A DNA stretch of 64,000 bases from Limnomonas spitsbergensis (Eukaryota > Chlorophyta > Chlorophyceae > Chlamydomonadales): positions 806,001 to 870,000 of the forward strand of contig JAYJMM010000112.1 in the NCBI GenBank assembly GCA_037349105.1, given 5' to 3'. Of this stretch, positions 45,424 to 56,300 are shown one piece after another (the first letter of the stretch is position 1; each line of letters opens with the position of its first letter). A program made the position numbers and the translations under genes. A model generated the notes under the pieces. That model searched no databases. It worked only from the letters and a program-made list of their open reading frames with translations, and had not been told where the DNA came from.

Positions 45424-46032
45424 CCCATCTTGAAATTCAAACTGGAAACACTACCCTAGAGAACTGGAGCTAAGCTTTAGTTCCGTAAATGGTCAGGTTT
45501 CCCAGCTTTCTGGCCTGTGTCCTCTGGATTGTTAGATCGAGCGAATCCATTGAGACACTGCATCTCTTTGAGTTCGATGCATTAATGATTTCATTCATAG
45601 CATCCGTGTACTGTAGGCCTGTTGCAGGTGAAACGCTTTAAGGGAGTCCAGGCATCGGGAGCTGACCAAGTGAAGTTTTTACAGTCTAGCGGGGCATCAC
45701 ATTTGATACATGGGAATTGTGCCTGTACACCTATACAGGCACTTAATACCTTAGGACAGCGAGCGAAAACCCGTGACCCCCCTGGGCAAGCAACTCACAC
45801 ACAACCACCGAGCAGTATCGTGGGAATGAGCCCCATATTGCAGAAGATTGGCCCCAGCCATAAACATGACGTGGGTGCAAAAGACTTCGGTTGGTCGCCT
45901 CCTAGGAAAATTGAGAAGGGAACGGGATTTCTTTTTCAAGTCTGTGTGATAGCTGTGTGAAAGGAAACCATGAAAGGGAGAGAAAGAGCGAATATGTAGT
46001 GAGCGCTAAGCAGACAAAATGTTAGACTTGCA
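45424..46032. other. Convergent 3' flanks, no gene
   Basis: Between two genes that converge, so it contains both 3' UTRs. No repeats or RNA genes recognised. Confidence 0.45.
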
Positions 46033-48325
46033 TCAGTAGAGGTACTGCCTCCTAGCATGATCCAGAAGAGATTCGACCCAAGTCACAAATTTCGGCTCCT
46101 GCTGGGTCAGCTGCTGCAAGTCCGTAGCATCATGTTCATCCGCCTCGTCGAAGGAGAGCATGACCTGTAGGCAGCAAGGAGAGGGGCATCCACACATGCT
46201 AAGGTCATGGAATGCACATGCCAAACAGTAAAGAGTAGGGGGTTAAGACAGCAGACAATACAAATACAATTTGTTTCATATTTCCTGATTAAGGGGGGCT
46301 GCAGCTGCACATCGCCATTTAAATATATTTCTTGAGGTCCAGTGGAGCGTTCGTTTTGATGCATGGGGCAGGTATTTACAAACTGACCAGTTTCATGAAT
46401 AGAGTAAACTAGGAGGAAGAACAAGATAACTACCAATAAACAACAACTTGCTGCGGCTTAGGTATGCGGGCTATTAGCATGTTCCCTAAGGTTTGCTCAC
46501 CACATTGTCCACCGTCGGTGGCTTGCGGTGATCCCACCGAGTAAGCGTCAGGTTCGCCACTGAGCGCGTGAAGCCCTTGTCTGCCCCAGGCGCGACGACG
46601 CGAGTCATGTGTCGGGCAGAGAAGCCTCGGTACATCTCACGCGTGATGAACACGATCTATGAGCAATTCGGTCACAGTGCAGTAAGGTCGAGAACATCAC
46701 ATACAGAGGAGAAAGAACCGATGCATACACAATCAGGGATGCATCCAGCACATGCTTTAGCCATGAACAGCAGGGCTGCGAGACAGGGCAGGGTGGGGTC
46801 AGAGCCAGCAGCAGGAACAGCAGGGCAGATGTCCGCCCGTGCCCTCACATCATCCATGTCCAGCGGACAGGGAGGGCACAGCTCCCCGTAGCGCCCCGAC
46901 TCCCTCTCATGCAGGCCTCGGAGCAGCCTGTCGTACTCCCTGCTCTGAGGCTGCTTCAAGGGCTCGCCCTGCCAAAAGGAAACAAGCAAGTGGCTTTCAA
47001 ACATCCTGGGTGAGAGGGAAGTCAGGCTTTCCAGGGCATCGGAAGCTTGCAGCCTCACCCTATGAGTGCGCATTGTCATGCAGTCTTAATGGCATGACGG
47101 GCAGTGGCCCGTCCTACAAGCCGCGGTTGCACAGCCAGGATATCTGTAGCTTCCAGCCACACCCTATGTGCCTGCGTTTTCATGCGCTGTTCACATACAC
47201 ATATGAATTTATATCATAATGATAAATATATACGTATAGCAAGTAAAACGGCACCTGCCGTACATACTACGCCCTGAGGTGTAGATTAAACCACCCATGC
47301 GGCCGTAGCACTACCAGTAGGTAGGCTACATTATTTCACACAAGCACATCAGAAGCAGCGACCAGTACTACCTGCCATGGCTGTCCCGCCAGATGACATA
47401 GAACATACGCCGCAGCCGCCATGCCGAACAAGGACGGCGTAGTGCCCAACACCGGGATGGTCCGCACGCGGAAGTTGGGCACAATCTGCATGGACATGCC
47501 TCCAACAGGTCAGGGCGGAGGGAGGGGGACTAATTTTGAAAGCATGCTGGACAGGCGTCCATGAAGCAAAGTACAACCTGTCTCTGTTGAGCGTCAGTAG
47601 TGCCGTTTGGTCAGCAGAGCCATTGCAGCTTGAATGAGAAACATGCCCTTCAGCGCTGCCTTCAACCTGCTGCCACTCTCCTCCCATCCACTTGCCTGGT
47701 AGTCCAGCGGGTTCGCTCCGCCTTCGATGTCCGAGTTGGAAACCAGTTTGCACAGAGGCTTTTCCAAGCTCAGCAGGACAGGCACTTCGCCCCACAGGCC
47801 ATGTTCAATACGCAGCCTACACATAGGCAGGGGGCAGGGCCAGCACTAGCATCACCAAACACATCATCCTAGCAGCCATTGGCATCAGATTGTCAGAACT
47901 AAAGAAGTATGAGGCTCAAGCCACTTAGGGGCTTGCGCCTCATCCTTCAACAAAAACCAACAGGGCTACCAGTAGAAGAGAGCCAGATAGATCAGACGGA
48001 GCCAGCTAGCCAGACCTCCCAGGAGTTGCCCCGTGAGGAGTGTGTTTATTTTAAAGAGCGGCATAGTATGCCGCACCATAAAAACGGTACACCGGAATTT
48101 ACGACCCTTAGATAAATATCGGCATGGCAGCGCTGTGAAACCTAGGGTTTCGACTCCTGCCCTAAGGACTGCTCAATAGCCTCCTAGAATGTCATTTTGA
48201 AGGTCTACGCATCCGGGGAAAGGGATCTGGAGTGGCGCAACACGCAGCTGCCAATTAAGTGCCACCAACACCTTACCATCCAGTCACCCACACATCAATC
48301 ATCTTACACCCTGAACTGGGTTGCA

Positions 48326-48356
<31 letters not shown>

Positions 48357-50497
48357 TAACACATCAATCATCAATTCATCACACCCTGAACTGGGCTGCA
48401 ACACTTCTCACTTTTGGCGCACTGCCTTGGAGAGCGGGTCGACGCTGGCTTCACTCAGGTCCACCACTCGGAGCCGTGTGGGATCAGCTTTGGCCCCAGC
48501 CCCTGCCACGGCCAGGACCCTGATCCCTCTCCGCTTACAACCGGCGATAAGAGCTGCCTGCAGGGCAAACGTACAGAAAAGCCGCCACATAGATCACAAC
48601 CGTCGCTGCATGCTGAGCCTGGAGAGTGGAAATGCGAGCATCGACAGCAGCAAAGAGAACCCAAAGGGCAGGGACTTCTGGTTTGTGAGGTTCAACAGGC
48701 CTGATCATGAAATTCATGTTTCAACAAGCCCTGTTACCACCTTGGTGTCGATGTTGTCAATGGCGTCAATTACGAAGTCAGGGTTGCCGGCCAGCAGCTG
48801 CTCTTCTTTCTCTGCAGTGTACATCTCCACCACAACATCCAGCTCAGCCTGAACATTGACAAGGTTAACACACGCACACACACACAACAACACGACCTGA
48901 CAATTAGAAAAACAGAGCCCATGATGTTCCAGTGAAGTTTGCTTTCATCAGTCATGATGTGGGACTTTTTCCAGTCCCAAGGAATCCCAAGCAGGTGTTC
49001 AGGCATTCAGAACCGGAGGGACATTTTCATGCATCATCCCGTCCTCTAACATTTTGTCATGCATCTTCCCGTCCTCTTACATTTTGCTGGGATGTGTGAG
49101 ATGCCTTCTTTCAGTGCGGGGGGATCCACCTCCAGGACAGGACTGGGGGAGAATCTGGAAAATAAAAGACCACACACTCATGCAGCCCGGGCACACACAC
49201 CTCTGGCATGATCTGCTTGAAGTGCTTCTCCAGGCACTTTGCCTTTGATGTGCCCACGTCCTCCCGAGTGGCCACGGCATGGCGGTTGAGTGAGGACAGT
49301 GTCACCTGGCACAGACAAGCAGGCGCGTCGGGGGCACAGGCAAGCCGTCAATGAAATAAGCAGCATGGCAATTCAGTGAGGACAGCGCAATCTGGCGAGA
49401 CTACAAGGGAGCGATCATTCAATGGCAAGATGCAAGTGGAGCCTGTTGTTAAGGTTCGTTAATGACAAGCTGCAAGCAGCCCAAACATGAACATCGGGGT
49501 CAAATAGCCCTGAATGAAAACAAATGCGTAGGTCTGGCTTGCAGCTATCGTTGCACCTTCAGCAGTAGCAGTCCTGTGGGTGTCTAGCAGTTTCACCTGC
49601 AGGCCTCATCGCAAGGTGCAATGGCCACATACAGGTGGGGGTATGAACATGCAGATCCGTACCTGATCGAAGTCGATGAGCCGGAGTCGTCCCACCCCTG
49701 ACCGCAGCAGCATGTGAGCAGCGTGGCTGCCTACACCCTAAGAATAGTGCAGCAGGGCAGGGGGCAGGAAGCGGACACATTGGCATGTTGGCATGACGAC
49801 TCCTCATGCATTATCAGGCAGGACAATCTCTTGGATGCTTTCATACTGGTGAATTGCGGCGTGCAATACAGTGCAGATTGTGGGCGCGCAACCAAGATGC
49901 GGAGGATGCGTACCAGTGTTCTTTACTCAAGTTCAGCTACAATTCAGCTTCATAACGGCCCTGATGTAGCAGGCCCTGCTGCATGGGCCACCGAATGGAG
50001 GCCAATCAAGGTTTTGGTCCCCATACACCCAGTGGTAGCTGCTCATCGGCCTGACAATGGTGGTTTGGTGAGCACTGGAATAAACACCGATGCACCCACC
50101 CCTAGCCCGACGACTATGACAAACGAATCAGCTATTTTCTGCTGCGGGTCTTCTCCAAAAAACTGGATGTTGCGCGTCAGCTGCTCGACCAGCACATCAT
50201 CTTCCCTGCTCAAAACCAAGCCCAGGAAATCAGGTCAGACGCTGAGTATGACGGCAGCTTCAGTTCTCTGGCCATGCAAGAGTGCATGCAACACCTGAAT
50301 CGCCGCACTGTAGCTGTTGGGCCAGGTAGATGGCCGACAGGTGATTTGATCGATGGAGGAGTTTTAGTCACTTTGCCCGCGCTAGCTTCGCCATGCCTTG
50401 AAAAGCGAATCGAGTACAGATACACGATCGAGCCTCCCGCGATTGCGCCAACCAAAGCCGCCGCGGCGGCACTTTTATAAGAATTGTGCGAGTCCAT
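46033..50497 (-). CDS. tRNA threonylcarbamoyladenosine dehydratase (TcdA/Tcd1-like, E1-like fold)
   Basis: Exons 50497-50295, 50205-50100, 49737-49663, 49305-49201, 48848-48741, 48557-48412, 47816-47696, 47485-47372, 46968-46849, 46656-46501, 46164-46033; phases agree, 461 aa. TcdA/Tcd1/2 use ATP to cyclise t6A at tRNA position 37 to ct6A. An N-terminal membrane helix (AAAAALVGAIAGGSIVYLY) resembles the anchor that holds yeast Tcd1/2 at the mitochondrial outer membrane. Then come EQLTRNIQFFGED, the Rossmann nucleotide loop VVGLGGVGSHAAHMLLRSG, RLRLIDFDQ, FVIDAIDNIDTK, RLRVVDLSEAS and GEVPVLLSLEKP. Later segments FRVRTIPVLGTTPSLFG and the C-terminal WVESLLDHARRQY also match the yeast type. No cysteine-based E1 site is expected in this family. 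The intron after 47696 has a GC donor (CAG|gcaagt). Confidence 0.9.
48290..48402. repeat. (AATC)n microsatellite inside a ~70-bp duplication
   Basis: About 7.5 AATC units at 48326-48356, flanked by two copies of ACATCAATCATC and CACCCTGAACTGGG (first at about 48292-48324, second at about 48360-48401). It lies in an intron of the TcdA-like gene just below exon 6. Confidence 0.85.
49932..50098 (+). repeat. IR165 copy 8
   Basis: Antisense in intron 2 of the TcdA-like gene. Its tail (AATAAACACCGATGCACC) overlaps the 5' splice site of exon 2, so the donor GTGGGTGC lies at the very end of the repeat. Confidence 0.75.
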
Positions 50498-51097
50498 GAC
50501 ACATGGAGGAATACCTGTGCAGATGTATCTTCTTGCGGCTGAAAAGATCGCGTACGCGTGTGCTACTTTTGTGACCGCAATTCCGTACTTATTAGGAAGG
50601 TACACAAAAAACAGGCAGGTCATAGCCTGGGTCAAGGGCATGTTCTGGTTTGAAACATACAAACAATCGTTGCCTCTCATAAAGAATCTAATACATCCGT
50701 TAATCACCAATCAAGGTGACTGTTACCGGCAATCCAAGATCCACCATCCGCACCCCCATAATTCCTATTCTTTGAACTACCATTGATACAGACAGAAGCC
50801 TGCAAGACCTGACATTGTGCTGGAGCATTTGAGGACGAAATGAGGCAAGCACTCCTCCACAGAAGTGAGAGCTTGATGGTTTGAGCTTTCGAGCATCATG
50901 TATAAATTCAAAGCTCACAAATTAGCTCCCTGGGTCACCATGCCATAGTTCTCAAGGACCTAGCCAGGGCGGCAAGAAGGACATCCTTCATGCATCCCTG
51001 GAATAATTAACACGCTCCGGATCCCGTTTGACGAAGCGGGAATACCGGTGCTTGATGCACTGGCGCGCTGCTGAGTACATCCTTGCGTTCCATGTGA
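50498..51097. other. Intergenic, between two minus-strand genes
   Basis: Promoter of the TcdA-like gene and 3' UTR of IFT27. No coding or repeat signal recognised. Confidence 0.45.
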
Positions 51098-52884
51098 CTA
51101 ATAGTTCCGGCAGGCATCCGTGTAGGCCGCAACCTTCTCGTCGTACGTTTTGTAGAAAGCTTTGGCGAGAGAAACAAAGCCCGCCTCGATATCTTTCCCT
51201 GGAGGCACCTGTCCATGACATAGAAACGAATCAGGATTGGAAATAAGGCACCTGAGTGGCATGCTGCAGTGGCATATCACAAGTCAGTGTGATATGTGAA
51301 CTTTTTTAGTTCAGGGGAGTATTACAAGTCATGCATGCAATGGGTGCTCACAAACCAGTTCACACACAAAATGAAATACCGGTAGGACAGCGAGTGAAAA
51401 AAAATCAAAAACCCTCGTTTTTAGAAGGCCTGCTGGTAAACTACCGGCACCATATGATTGCCAATTACAGCGTTCATTTAGTGCGTGCCAGATCATTTAG
51501 GGGGCTGCCCGGCGTCTACCACCGGGCAAATTGGGACCAAACCTTGACCGGCCTTTGGCCAGTCGTGCAAGCAATAAACCTTGCTGCACCATGCACGCTA
51601 GGTCATGATATAGCTGATCTTAAGCTTAAGCGTGCTGAAATATACAACGGTGTGCAACTGCTGGACAGCTCTCTTTCAAGACACTGCCCCCCTAGCTCAC
51701 CGAAGAAGTGGGGCAGAACTCCATGCCATTTGCAGTAGCCCAATCCTGCGCAGCCTGCAGCGTCACTGCATGCCGCTGAGTCGGCAAGTCTGTCTTGGTT
51801 GCCACCAGGACAGCTTTGATCTGTCGCTCCTTGTCTTGTCTACAATGTGGGGGCGGTTGCCAGTTTTTGTTATTCTCCTCAAGACGCACATGTCCCCGCA
51901 GGATTCAGAAGTCTATATTATTTAGATGTGAAATGCTCTCGCCCAGACGCGCCGCGATTTTTTTTTTTTAGTGCACACCCCACCACTAAGGCCGATGGCC
52001 TGGTGTGCTGAAGGTCCAAGCTGCAGGCCTTCCTGCCCCAGGGCCCTACAGATGACGGCCGTGATGTAGCTGAATTGTAAATAACAGTGGAAACTACCGT
52101 AGTATGAGGAACATCACTGGCCACTGACAACCAAACCCATGAGCAGATGTATGGAATCAGCCCTCATCGTGAATGCCATATATGCACACAAATCATCTTA
52201 CTGACCTATACTCCAGCCTGAGCTCAAACTTATATCTGTATCATTTCATTTGGGCATATCTTTCGAGCACAAACACCTATCGCACAGGCGGGCACTCAGA
52301 ACACCTACCTGTGCCCCATGGTTCTTACATCCTCAAAGGACGCCATATGCCTACCTGATCTTCTTGAGCTCATCAATCCACATCTTGCAAGAATCAAACG
52401 ACTCCGGGTTGGTGATATCAAAAACGAGCATGGCAAAGTACACGCCATTCCAGTATTGAGCCAGGGACTCTTTGTAGAGGTCGCTACCGGACGTGTCCAG
52501 CATGTAGAGTTCTGCTATCATTGTGGTATCAGGAATGGGGACTTGTGCCACCACAACTTCAACCCCTGTCGTCTGAAGATAGTAAGACAAGGGTTATGTA
52601 TGTTGTGCATGTAGTGCATGTCACGCATGCATGTGGGGAGCTGTTCAGGAACACCAACGAAGGAAAGCTTACCATGGTGTACATTTTTGGAAATTTCTGG
52701 CCTTTCGACGTGTACATTGATATCAATGAGGTTTTGCCCACAGCTGCATCCCCTACGAGTATTTGTGAAGAAAAGTCGAAGCAAGCATTGCTGGCCACCT
52801 GAAGAAACTGTTGCTTAGATGTCGACACTCACCGCATACAGCCACTTTGCACCTGAGCACCCCGGTCACATCTGTCACTTTCAT
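51098..52884 (-). CDS. IFT27: Intraflagellar transport protein 27 (Rab-like GTPase)
   Basis: Exons 52884-52833, 52752-52673, 52572-52355, 51839-51701, 51208-51098; phases agree, 199 aa. IFT27 is the small GTPase subunit of the IFT-B complex, pairing with IFT25 and linking to the BBSome in cilia. The match to the Chlamydomonas protein as recalled is extensive: LRCKVAVCGDAAVGK, LISMYTSKGQKFPKMY, TTGVEVVVAQVPIPDTT, MLDTSGSDLYKESLAQYWNG, AVLVATKTDLPTQRH, AQDWATANGMEF, and the C-terminal PPGKD and KVAAYTDACRNY. GTPase motifs: P-loop GDAAVGKT present; switch II reads DTSGSD without the catalytic Gln; the NKxD base-recognition motif reads TKTD. No prenylation cysteines, as in known IFT27. The gene is intact, implying a flagellated stage or retained IFT. 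Confidence 0.95.
51503..51630 (-). repeat. IR165 copy 9
   Basis: Sense to IFT27, in the intron between exons 4 and 5. Complement reads CAGCTATATCATGACC, then TGCAGCAAGGTTTATTGCTTGC, then GGTCAAGGTTTGGTCCC. Confidence 0.75.
51965..52090 (-). repeat. IR165 copy 10
   Basis: Sense to IFT27, intron 3. Head CAGCTACATCACGGCCG is clear; the centre is deleted or rearranged before GTGGTGGGGTGTGCACT. Confidence 0.65.
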
Positions 52885-53397
52885 CCCGCGGCCTCAATAT
52901 TCGGTGAGTACAGTCAGGAGACGAACTAAATCAACAGAGCCTCTAAATCAATGTAGTAGAGATGACGAAAGCAACCGGCGAAGCAGAACCTGAAAAATAA
53001 AGGTATCCCTAAGGGCTGTACTAAGTTCACACTTTACCCTCCACACGGCAAGCCTGTTTGACCCCCCCCAAAGACGAGTTCCGGGTACGAGACCCTTCAT
53101 TGTGCCAGAATCCCCTAGATAGCCCCCGGAAAATATTTCTACTATGTTAATAGTCCACCTGTTTATTTATTGAAGCGCCGACTATCACTTCTGCCCCACT
53201 AATTTCTAGGTCTGACTCAGCCTGATCAGCTTGCCTCGATCCGATCGATACGATTGCACATTATATTTTCTATTAAAAACACACTCGTTATTTAAGGAGT
53301 AGCCGGGATGAATTTGTCCACGGCCACCCGGGCGAGCAAAGCAGGGCCAGAGCTTGAAAAGGTAGACAAGCATAGACCCAGCATTCACAGCGTGTTT
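52885..53397. promoter_or_regulatory. Divergent promoter region (IFT27 / chromatin protein)
   Basis: 513 bp between the start codons of two genes transcribed away from each other. It should contain both promoters. AT-rich segments occur at 53150-53180 and 53255-53300; no element could be assigned. Confidence 0.5.
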
Positions 53398-56300
53398 ATG
53401 GAAATCATGGACCCCCAGGCGGTACCTAAATGTTGGGTGGTATTCGTAAACAGTTAGTCCAACAGACGCAAATGTCCCCGCTCGCAGGTCCGAGTATGGT
53501 GGGAGCCGACAGACAACAAGAACAGAGATGGATATGCCGGTGCTTACTGGCCAGCCAAGGTAATGCTGCGGGACTGACTTTTTCGTCGATTGATGAAAGG
53601 TGCCAATTCAATATCTACCACACAGGTTTTGCAAAAGATTAAGAACAAGCTGCTGGTGCAATACGACAATGGGGACAAAGAGGAGGTGCACGTCGAACAC
53701 GTTTCCGAACTGGATTCCCTCCCGTTTGACTTCGGCGAGGAGGAAGATGATCTGGAGGTAAGAAAGTCAAGCAGCCAGGGCTGTTGCAGAGATTTTATTG
53801 ACTTGGGACTTAAAGATAGGGCTAAAAGCGACCAGCAGTAGGATTGCCCATGGTTATCATTTGACACCATTGCTCCATACCTGTCAAAGAGTTGATGCCT
53901 ACTGGCGCATTGTGACCCTAGCATGCAGACCACTCGCATCATGCAGCCACTGCTGCTCACTGTGGCTTCCATGTCACCATGCAGCCCACTGAGTTCTGTG
54001 AGGTGTTCAACGGCAGCAAGACGGACCCTTGTGCTTGGTTCGGGCGTGTCACCAAGAAGACCAAGACTGGGACGTACATTGTCGATTACCCCTTCCACGA
54101 CTCTAAATCTGAAAGAATCGAGGTAATTTCATACGACTGACAAAAGCGGATGTGAGTAGTACCTGAAGAGGAAACAGGCTGGACAGCTGGCTTGTTCTTT
54201 ATTTTGGTCACATCAACTGCATGCAACCAAGTGTGGTAGTTCAAACGCCTTCTCTGAGTTTTAAATCTTATGTGGCTTTGTTACAGAATCAGATCGATAA
54301 GACACTGAAAGGACTTAGCAGCTGGCATACAGGCAGCGATGGGTGTTTGATTTTGCAACAAAATCGGAATTCAGGGTTAACTCAAGTCCCTCCTTGGCAT
54401 GGAACACAATTTGGGGGGCTCAGGCCTGGGCAATGTTTATTTTCCGGCCAGGAGACCACCACTGAAGGATTGCTGGGAACAAAGCTGGGCTGGCCTTCAG
54501 CTGGTGGCTTATGCAGCATGGCTGGCCACTCCTGAGGCCCTGGTCTGAGGCTAAGTTTAAACATAAAAAACTCGTCATAGGGGTACTTCTCGGATAACTA
54601 GACATCAGGCCCTGACAATGTTATATATTTGTGAGTCGCCTTGTTGCTGCATGGCAAGAAAGGAACTGACTGTCACACTAACTTTCACGAATCCACAGGG
54701 CCGGATGATTCGAAGGGCTCGAGTCATGGAGGATGGCGAGTGGCGGCTGGTCAAGCCTGGACAGGAGTGGGAGGATGGAGAGGTGTGTGGGGGGAGTGCC
54801 CATCGCTGCTGTTGGCAGCTTGTAACACAGCAATACTCATCTGGCTACACAGGACGTTGACAAGCCTTACTATCCCAGCTTCTATCAACGTGACACGTCA
54901 ATGTTTTGATTGGTGCTGGGTGGGTGGTGTCTGTGCAGGTGACCTCGCCCATGGAGCTTGAGTTGATACATGAGGACGACCTGTGTGATCACCTGGTGAG
55001 AGAGGCAGCTCGTACTCTAAATGCAATGGGAAGGAGTAGTAGGCGACTAGGCAGGTCCTACTCTGTGGTCACGTGTAGATAAACTTGCAAACATCAGCTT
55101 GGAAATGGTGGCTTGGGAGGGGTGCATTCCGATCACGACCTTGAAACAAGAGCAGGGAGGGGGGTGGGGTGTGCAATGTGGGGATGAAGCAAAGCAGGTG
55201 ATAGAGGGCTACGAGCGAGCAAAGCTCACTGTGTGCATCATTTTTTTGGCAGGATCAAAAAAGCGATGGAGGTGCAGCCAGTGCGAAACGTGTTCGCACG
55301 CCAGAGGAGGAGGACAGCCCGGAAGAGGATATCCTGGAGGATGAAGAACAGCGACCAAAAAAACGCGGCCGGCCTCGAAAGACTCAGGCAGGTGGAGCAG
55401 ACATGCTGAAGATACCCAGGGCCTTCAGACGCACTTTGGGGGCTAAAAAGCTAGGCCGAAGCTGGTCTTGTCAAAAAGGATCAAATGCTCACAACATGTC
55501 TTCTAATTTTGTTATGTGATTGCAGGTTGGTGGACCCCTGAAATCTCGGGATGCTCCTGCTGGTCCCTCGGAGGCCCAGGCAGAGAAGGCCCCCAAGCCA
55601 AGAGTCCGCGAACGCAAGTCTGGCGAGGCAGAGGAAAAGGTGGATGCTGGTCCGGCCAGTAGTGTAACGCCAGTGGGCATGGTCGGCCTGTACATGACTG
55701 TTGAGGTGCGGGGCCCGCGAGGTGGTATCTGCCTGGTGCCCACCAAGAACAACCTGCCCATCACCGGAGCGGTTCAGGTCTACTTGCCGCTTGGGGCCCT
55801 GACCAAGCAGGCGGCTGCCTTGGACAAGCCGATGAGGGCAGATTCAGCGGCAACGCCACTGACGCAGCCGGCAATGACGCCCCTGGAGGTGCTTGTGGCT
55901 GCCACTGCGACAGCGGCTGGCGTATTGGTGCCTGTGCCTGCTGCGTCTCAGCGCGGACGGAGAGTAACTCCGACCCCTGCCGCTGCTGCTGAGATGGTCG
56001 TCGACCTCTCGCAGCCCGCTCCTGCCGCCAAGGAGAGCTCCCAGCAGAAGGCTGACAAGGACACTTCCCAGAGGACTGAGAGGGACAGCTCTCACAAGGC
56101 TGACAAGCCCAAGGATGTGAAGGCGGAGAGGAGCAAGGAGGACAGGAAGCACAAAAGCAGCAATCTCAAAAGGGTGGGTTGCGGTGCTCCTTGACCCGCA
56201 GAGTGGGCGTAGGGAGGGAAACAGGGACCTGCTCCTTGCTCGTGTTCATTCCATCCAGCAATTTGCTTGAGAAAAACGCTTTGTGTCAGGTTCGGTAAGC

